Origin: Pollenia angustigena
Lineage: Eukaryota > Arthropoda > Insecta > Diptera > Polleniidae
Reading direction: 5' to 3'
DNA: 64,000 nt
Assembly: GCA_930367215.1 (NCBI GenBank)
Contig: OV884059.1
Span: forward strand, 7,030,945 to 7,094,944
Part shown: positions 57,907 to 64,000 of the stretch, piece by piece
Layout: the number at the start of each line of letters is the position of its first letter
Numbering within the stretch: position 1 is the stretch's first letter
Position numbers and translations under genes: made by a program
The notes under the pieces: generated by a model
The model's database searches: none
What the model saw: only the letters and a program-made list of their open reading frames with translations
Told to the model about the DNA's origin: nothing

Positions 57907-58559
57907 TGTTTAAAAAAAATATTTTAATTACAAACATATTATTGTTATTATTAACCAAAACATGAATTTGAATTTAACCATAATATGGTTGCCTGTGATA
58001 ATATTATGGTTAAAGTAACCATAATATGTTAAGCTCTATTTTTTAAAACATTATATTGTTAAATGCAACCATATTTGAAGTTTCAAGGGAGGTAAACACT
58101 ATTGTTTAATAGAGACAAAATATTATTTATCGTGAAAAAAAGTAATGTCAAAACCAACAACAATAAGCCGGCTTAATATGCAAACCGGCTAACTCCCTTT
58201 CAGTAAATTTTACAGGAAGGACAAAAAACTTTTAATATTTCATATGTGCAGCTTTAGAGAAAAACAAAAAATATAATTGGTTTTACAAACTTCAAGGCTC
58301 AAATTAAAGAAAAACTACATGCCGGTCGGTGAGGCATATCTTTTTCTACCACACGGCATCAAAATCTCAATTTACTTAAAGAGTGGATTTAGCAGTTTTG
58401 CATATTAAGCCGACGAATAGTTTTTATTGCTATTGCGGGGACCATAATACGTTTATTTTACGCCTAATTCAACCTTGTTTTTTCTCTGCGTGTGCTAAAT
58501 GTAATTTTGACACAGCTTTAGCTTGATTTAAGTACGGATGGATTGATTATTTGAGTCCT

Positions 58560-58799
58560 TACCGTAAAAAAGCTTAAGCGACATCATTTTCAATTTTCGT
58601 TTTTTTTTAAATAAATGAGTTTTTTGCCAACACTTGCATCAGCTCCTAAATTGTTACGGTCTTATAAGGTACCGCTACGATTTTATAGCATAAACAATTT
58701 TAGCTTAAGCGACAACCTTCATACAACATTTTTATGAAATAAAAAAAAAACCATCTCCTGTAAAATTTTGGTTTTGTCGCTTAAGATATTTTTGCGGTA
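58560..58799. mobile_element. MITE with GCTTAAGCGACA ends, copy 2
   Basis: Left TACCGTAAAAAAGCTTAAGC then GACATC; right, in reverse, TACCGCAAAAATATCTTAAG then CGACAAAA. Internal AATTTTAGCTTAAGCGACAA and TTTTTTTAAATAAATGAG are shared with 17401-17648. TA at both ends. Confidence 0.75.
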
Positions 58800-59492
58800 A
58801 TGACTCGTATTCTTTTGAGTGTAGCTCCCGTTTTAATCTGTTCTAGTTCTGTTTTATTTCTTCTCTTATTTTGGCATAGATTTTTTTATAGTTCTGTTTT
58901 AACTCTTTTCTAGTTAACTTCCATTTATGTCTAAGTTCTCTTTATTTCAATTCATGTTCCAGTGTGCTGTACTTTCTTTTTGTAGCGCACCTTAACTGCA
59001 AACTCCGATCCTCTTTTAACACTTTCCCTCCTCATTCAGCATGTTCCTAATAATACCCCAGTTAAAACTTATTTTTGAAATACAATAAGACTACGTTCAC
59101 AAAAAAAAAATAAGAAAACTTTTAAATAAACTTAAAATGAGACAACAAAACTCTTAGGAACTTACTTTAAGCATGAACATGGCAAGAGAATTAAGTTAGT
59201 CAGTTACTAAATAAAAATCCAAAAAACACAGTTGCTGTGCATTTAAATATAAAATGGCATAAGAATAGAATAATGCTGGTATAAAAAAAAAAAACAAACT
59301 TAAAACTACAAAAAAAATAACTAAACTTTTGCAATTTATAATTTGTATATTTTTGCTTAAAAAAAAAAAAACAAAAAACAAAACATGTACAAAAATATTA
59401 AAATAACTTAGAAATACTTAGCAAATAATGTTAAGATTACACTAGCTTATAAATAAAAACAATACAAACTATTTTTTAATACATTTAAGGAT
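58800..59492. other. 3' flank of the cuticle gene
   Basis: AT-rich. Just beyond the stop codon, at about 59473-59479, the minus strand reads ATTAAA, a variant polyadenylation signal. CTGTTCTAGTTCTGTTTTAT near 58837-58860 is a fragment of the 11/12-bp satellite. The ORF at 59196-59381 is not supported. Confidence 0.4.
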
Positions 59493-62400
59493 TTAGCCAA
59501 CTAAAGATTTTAAATCACTGGGCGATAAACGAGGCTGTAAGGACACAGAACTGACAGGCACTCTAGTGCTTATCCTAAAAGAAGCTCTATAACCATTTTT
59601 GTCTGCCACATAATTCACTACCAAATTGGCCATGGTATCGGGATAATAGGAATTAAATGAACCTTTAACTATCACATGACCATCTAGAGCATCCAGGGAT
59701 ATGGTTTCGATACGTTGGCTATTTTGTAAAGTTAGGCTGTATAAGGAAAGAACAAATAATCATTTTAAGTTGTATTGCAGTTTTAGTGCAGATTAGTTTT
59801 ATTAAAATTTTTTATTTTCTATTTTATGTTAGACTTTAGTAGAGCTTCTAGTTATGGCTCTAGCTCAGATTCATGTACAGGTAAAATTCCAGGTTCTGTT
59901 TTAAAATCTACAAGCTCAGTTCTAGATAATGTATAGTTAAAGTTTAGTTTCCAGTTCAGTTCTAACTTAGCTTAAAACAAAAGTCCTAGTTCTCAATCTA
60001 TTTCAGGCATGCTCTAATTTATATATGATTTTTGCTAAAGTACTAGTTCAGCTTTTTAGTTTTACGGCCTTATCATCGATTTTGAATGAAGACTTCGTTC
60101 ACTTAACTCTTACATTAAACACTAAAAACAGTTTTAAAATATTTCTTTTGTTTAGCGAATGAAATTTTCGTTCGAAATCGATGAACTGGTAGTTAGATCC
60201 AGTTCAGTTTAAGGTTAAGATTTTAGTTCTGTTTCTAATTCAGGTTGAGGTTCTAGGTCAGGTTTCAGTTTAGGTTCTTGTTCAGAGTATAGACTAGGTT
60301 CTAGTTAAGGTTTGAGTCTAGTTTTTAGTACAGGTTCTAGTTTAAGTTTCAATAAGGCTCGTAGTTGATGTTCCGGCTTATATTCTACTTTAAATAACAA
60401 TCCAGTTTCTAGGTCTTAGTTAATCTTCTATCTTTTGTTTCTATCTTTGTTTCTACCTCAGGTTCATAATTCAGGTTGCAATTCTAGTTTAGATTCTACT
60501 ACTGTCTCCAAGTCATGTTCGTCCGCAGTTCTAGTTCAGTCTTTTATTAAGACTTTAGTTCAGATGGTCTTTCAGGTTTTAGTTCATTTTCAAGTTAAGG
60601 TTATATTCAGAGTGTAATTCATGTTATAGTTCGAACTCTTGGGAATGTTCTATAGTCGTTTAGATTTGAGTTCTGGTTTTAGTTCAATTTTCGATTTTAG
60701 TTTAGGCTTAAACTTAGGTTTAAGTTCAAATTCTAATTCATGTTATAGTCGAAACTCTAGTCCATGCTTCAGCTCAGATTCTATTTAATTTTTTTTAAAG
60801 CTAGTAATCAGTTTTAAATTTGTATTCTTTTTTCGGCTGTAATTTAGGTGGTTCAATAGTCTAAATAGTCTAGATCAAGTTTAAGTTCAGGATGTATATT
60901 AAGTTAAGGTTCAAGTTCATGTTCTTCTTAAGGCTTTAAATATGTTTTTGCTTCTGATCCTATTTCAGACTCCAGTTCTGGTTCTTGCAAAGGTTAGGGA
61001 AAGTTCATAGTTAGTTCGAGCTTCAGTGCAATTTCTAGTGCAAATTCTGATTAACATTGAAGTTCAGATGTATTTCCGATTCTAGTTCATGTACCTATAA
61101 AGGGATAAGTTCAAATTCCATTTAAGGTTCCGGCTCAGTTTCAATTTTAGGTTCTATCCCAAGCTCTTGTCCATGTTCCAGCTCAGGCTCCAATTCAGGT
61201 TCAAGTTCTGATTCTCTTTTCGGTTCTTGTTTACGTTGTACAATAGTCTTAATTCTACTTTAAATTCTAGATTTTAGTTTGAATTATCTTTTAGGTTTAA
61301 GAGAAGGTTCTAACCTCCTGTTTTTAGAAAATGAAAACAAAATTTCGTTTGAGAAATTTATTACAAACCAAAATAAAATACGAAAATTTGTTTTTGTGTT
61401 CAATATAATATCTTACACGAAATTTTGCTTTCGTTTTCTTAAAACATGCAGTTATTCAGATATTATTTGAAGGTCCAGTGCAGGCTTAAGTTCAGAATAT
61501 AGAACAAATTCTACTTAAGTATGTAGATTAAGTTCTAGTTTAGGTTCCAGTTCATGTTTTACTTCAGGTTGTGGTTATGTTTCTGGTTTTTTCTATGTCA
61601 AAGTCCACTTCAGATGGTTGTTCAAACTATGGTCTAATTTCTACTTTAGAATTTTATTGATATTGTCATTAAGGTTCTATTTCTAATTCTAGTGTAGGTA
61701 GTTATTCAGATTTTAACTCAAATTCTAGTCAAGTATCAAGTTGAGGTCCAAGCTCAGGTCACAGTTATTTAGGTAGTATAATCCCTAGGGGAAAGGAAAC
61801 TAGCACCAAACTTGACGCGTGACAATTCAAAGTGCTAGACCCCGGTACAAGTTTTAACACTTTATATGAAGAGGACTTGCCACTTTATCATTGCGATGTC
61901 CTAGGAGGGGGTAAATTGGTACCTTTTTGACACTTTGTAACACGTCACTTAAGTTACCTAAATGGACACATTCAATTTCGATTAGAATTAGAATGTCCCA
62001 GATATTGTCCCGTATGAACCATATTTGTATAATAGATCTCCTTCATATAAATTAATATAAACAGATAACACAAAATCAAGCCCCATGATTAGTTTTGTGT
62101 CAATTACTTTTCCTCTGGAATAACTATGCGTTATCACTAGTACAGCGATATGACTAGTTTTCGCCTATCACAATTCGGACCATTTTGTTATAATATTCTG
62201 TACACTGGTCACAGAATTAGTGCTTTCAGAACAAGTGACACAAATTTCCCGCAGGGATAGTCTAAATTTTTGGTTTCTACTTAAGATTTAAGCTCAAGAT
62301 TTAAGCTTAAGATTTAAGCTCAAGTTCTTGTTCAGGTTCTAGTTAAAGTTCTCTTTAAGGTTTTAATTTAGTTCCAGTTCTTCTTCATGTCATTAATTTT

Positions 62401-62645
62401 GGTTATTGTTTGCAAGTTTCTTACCTCAATTTATATTCGTTTATATTTATTTTGGTTACTTGGAAATTTTCCGTTTCTATTTGTGGCAGAAAAAAATTAG
62501 ACCTCTCCTGTTGAGCCCAGATTTTGCAGCAACTCATTAGAAAAATTAGACAAATCTATAAAAAAAATTATTGTTAATAATAAAAAAAAAACATTTTATT
62601 ACATTTAATTATAACAATTTTTATTTTACTCACTTGAAATTCCAT
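59493..62645 (-). CDS. Cuticular protein-like gene, three exons (62645-62634, 62555-62425, 59736-59493)
   Basis: Likely a structural protein of the insect cuticle that is secreted by epidermis and binds chitin. Spliced length is 128 residues. Exon 1 encodes only MEFQ, then GTGAGT. Intron 1 (78 bp) ends TTTTTTTATAG. Exon 2 completes a signal peptide (ICLIFLMSCCKIWA, likely cleavage before QQERS) and ends AG before GTAAGA. Intron 2 (2,688 bp) ends CTTTCCTTATACAG, and the split codon restores frame as EYKLSLTLQN. Residues about 40-105 fit the Rebers-Riddiford/Chitin_bind_4 pattern: EYKLSLTL, DALDGHVIVKGSFNSYYPD, then NLVVNYVADKNGY. VNYVADKNGY is the hallmark of the family. The C-terminus (RISTRVPVSS to LKSLVG) is short and low in aromatic residues. 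An intron breaking the signal peptide after a few codons is usual for insect cuticle genes. The exact family member cannot be named. The gene would be missed by ORF scanning since its longest exon is 81 codons and lacks its own ATG. Confidence 0.85.
59830..61760. repeat. Degenerate TTCTAGTTCAGG array, block 2, inside intron 2
   Basis: About 1.9 kb of drifted 12-bp units in the same orientation as 51790-53900. A further fragment is at 62270-62400, just before exon 2. Two short non-repeat interruptions (60080-60180 and 61300-61460) are visible; the second underlies the ORF at 61279-61470. The ORF at 60435-60617 is read-through. Confidence 0.85.
61761..62270. other. Non-satellite part of intron 2 with a copy of the 112-bp repeat
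   Basis: Between two satellite parts. Positions 61993-62060 (GATATTGTCCCGTATGAACC, then TAGATCTCCTTCATATAAA) correspond to part of the unit arrayed at 39317-40290. The GC-richer rest (61790-62260) is unrecognised, perhaps the flank of the element that carried this unit. Confidence 0.55.
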
Positions 62646-62700
62646 GTTACCGCAACACCTGTCAATATAAAACTGAACCTTTTTTTCAAAAACTGTTTAG
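62646..62700 (-). promoter_or_regulatory. Putative core promoter of the cuticle gene
   Basis: Upstream of the ATG on the minus strand is TTCAGTTTTAT (about 62677-62667), an arthropod initiator-like TCAGT giving a roughly 30-nt leader. A TTATAAAA-like box lies further out at about 62731-62738, too far from that TCAGT, so the start site is undecided. Confidence 0.3.
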
Positions 62701-62961
62701 TAGAACCATAAAAATGAAATTAATTATTAATTTTATAATGTTTTTCTAATAATTTGTTTACTAAAGATTTGTTTTTGCTTATTTCATAATAATACAAACG
62801 AAAACACTTAAAATGCATTCCCAATGATTTCTTTGTCTAGCGAATACTTAAAACATACATGAACATATTGAACAAAAAGTACCCGTTTTTTTTCTTCGTT
62901 AATAATTTCTTGCTAATCATTTAAACTATTTTTTTTTATCTATTAAAATCTCATCTTTCAG

Positions 62962-63111
62962 CCACAACAACAATTATTAACCATCAATCATTCCAATCGT
63001 CAATATTTAGAAGAGGCAAATAGCAACAAACACGCTCAGTCAGACAAATTGCTTGAACATGGGAGCTGATAATGAGAGATTGATTGTTGCTCACGATTTT
63101 TATTATATGAA
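62962..63111 (+). CDS. Probable first coding exon of a gene continuing off the right edge (coding 63059-63111)
   Basis: A start codon in GAACATGGG context at 63059 opens MGADNERLIVAHDFYYM followed by two bases of a split codon and then GTATGT, a good 5' splice site (donor at 63112). The exon's 5' limit is either an acceptor (TCATCTTTCAG ending 62961) or a transcription start at the initiator TCAGTC (63036-63041). The protein is too short to identify. A second possibility is that the segment from 62962 is a terminal exon, since the frame PQQQLLTINHSNRQ to KLLEHGS is open for 35 codons to a TGA at 63067. The first reading is preferred because of the strong donor and initiator. It lies head to head with the cuticle gene, about 300-400 bp away. 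The longer track frame to 63238 runs through the intron. Confidence 0.45.
63036..63041 (+). promoter_or_regulatory. Initiator-like TCAGTC
   Basis: Matches the insect Inr consensus TCAGTY and lies 23 nt before the candidate ATG at 63059. An ATATTTAG sequence sits about 30 bp upstream. Confidence 0.3.
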
Positions 63112-63119
63112 GTATGTTG

Positions 63120-63424
63120 ATTTTTTTACTAAGCGATTAATGTTTGTTTGTAATTTGTTCGCAGAAATAGCAAAAAAAAAAAGTACAAGTAAGATAAAAG
63201 CAAATAATTTCGAATTAAACATTTCAATCATGACCTAAGACACTAAACGCAGGCTTTTATCTTTAAAACGTTAAAATCTAGCGAAATTATTAAAAATACA
63301 GTTTAAACTATTAAAGCAGATTTTTTAGTATTAAAACTATCTAAGAAGGCTGATACACGAGATATTAGCGAAATAATTTATGGTTTTCTACTTTTATAGA
63401 GAACAGTTTATTCTAGATAAACGA
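63120..63424. other. AT-rich, likely intronic
   Basis: Follows the candidate splice donor. Nothing else recognised. Confidence 0.35.
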
Positions 63425-63760
63425 GTAATTATACCGCCACCACAATAGTGGCGAAGGTATTTTGGGCCTGTGCTGATGTTTGTAACACTGTAAAATATTG
63501 CTTCTAGACTCAACTTTAGAATCACTTTTTGAATCCATTTACCAATGTCCGTCCGTCCGGCTTTCTAGCTGGCTGTCCAGACAAACCTTGTGCGCATAGC
63601 ACAGGGGGCAATTTTAGAGTTAATTTTATAAAATTTGGTACATAGCACCATTCCGATTGTCACAAAGGCCAAACCTAATGAAAATGGTAAGAACCGGTCC
63701 ATAAATTATTTTAGCAACCATACAAGCTTCTTTCCATAATAGCGTCTTTTTGACAATAAA
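63425..63760 (-). repeat. Dispersed repeat family A-related copy
   Basis: CCGCCACCACAATAGTGGCG then AAGGTATTTTGGGCCTGTGC, TGATGTTTGTAACACT, CAATGTCCGTCCGTCCGG and CTTGTGCGCATAGCACAGGG. Same elements as the ends at 26600-26720 and 50230-50390, in reverse. The imperfect CCACCACAATAGTGGCG hairpin is a feature of this repeat type. Confidence 0.6.
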
Positions 63761-63794
63761 CCATCTTATAAGGTTAGATTCTCCAAAATTGTTA

Positions 63795-64000
63795 ACCCAA
63801 TTACAGCATTAATCAAAAATAAGATCAGTTTTAATTAAAAATTAATTTAAGTGAATTAAACGTTTAATCAAGTAAATTAAATATTTAATGAAGTGAATTA
63901 AGCGTTTAATCAAGTGAATTAAATGTTTACTCAAGTGAATTAGGTGTTTAATCAAGTGAATTAAACGTTTAATCAAGTGAATTAAATGCTTAATCTAGTG
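63795..64000. repeat. 21-bp palindromic satellite, inverted copy, cut by the window edge
   Basis: Flank CAGCATTAATCAAAAATAAG then ATCAGTTTTAATTAA, followed by tandem AATTAAACGTTTAATCAAGTG units. It is the reverse complement of 1-375 over flank and satellite. Confidence 0.8.

Larger units (their letters stand above)
57505..58492. mobile_element. TA-type MITE with GCAGAGAAAAAAC ends, copy 2, containing nested elements
   Basis: Left end CAGGCGGAAAAAACTATGGT, preceded by TA; right end, in reverse, CACGCAGAGAAAAAACAAGG. Interior again full of AACCATAATATGGTTAAA-type palindromic segments. Two smaller elements (57690-57814 and 57842-57906) sit inside, explaining its greater length than the copy at 29769-30239. 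Confidence 0.7.

Noticed and set aside
63053..63238. Whole 61-residue ORF as a gene
   Set aside because: Only the first part (to 63111) looks coding; beyond the GTATGT donor it becomes Lys/Asn-rich intronic sequence.

Overview
This is AT-rich, intron- and transposon-laden DNA from a dipteran fly, probably a higher (brachyceran or calyptrate) fly. That placement rests on an insect cuticle-protein gene with short spliced exons, degenerate mariner, Tc1 and PIF/Harbinger transposases, a probable Ty3/Gypsy-type solo LTR, and the TATACCCTTCACC / GACGGACATCGTTAAATC repeats that I associate with fly genomes. Species cannot be fixed from sequence alone. There are no operons, rRNA genes, phage or CRISPR arrays.

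Only the right end holds what I regard as genes. On the minus strand, 62645 down to 59493, three exons with canonical splice sites join into one 128-residue secreted cuticular-protein-like product with a chitin-binding (Rebers-Riddiford type) core. Its 2.7 kb second intron is largely a degenerate TTCTAGTTCAGG satellite. Divergent from it, a probable 5' exon of another gene lies at 62962-63111 on the plus strand, ends in a GTATGT donor and runs off the window.

Everything else is repeat or unrecognised AT-rich spacer. From left to right: a 21-bp palindromic satellite (1-320) that reappears inverted at 63795-64000; dispersed fly repeats (1.1-2.8 kb) with a tRNA-Ser-like relic; a GC-rich solo LTR with AATCT target duplications (4535-5806) carrying a 127-bp tandem repeat; a 275-bp tandem array (6.1-7.2 kb); mariner fossils and an unclassified repeat (9.6-10.4 and 42.9-44.2 kb are two diverged copies); many MITEs; a 1.6 kb GTACC-motif array (20.3-21.9 kb) flanked by TCGAATAATCGAT arrays; a degenerate PIF/Harbinger element (24.3-25.5 kb); a degenerate Tc1 element with TA duplications (28.4-29.1 kb); a LINE C-terminal fragment (33.2 kb); a roughly 112-bp tandem array (39.3-40.3 kb); a 1.7 kb AACTAGAACAG 11-bp satellite with higher-order structure (47.7-49.4 kb); degenerate 12-bp arrays (51.8-53.9 and 59.8-61.8 kb); and a nest of MITEs at 57.5-58.5 kb.

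I found no convincing new molecular system. The most useful results are the spliced cuticle gene, its divergent neighbour, several complete nonautonomous transposons with target duplications, and the satellite architecture. Nearly all ATG-initiated ORFs in the window are chance or repeat-derived.
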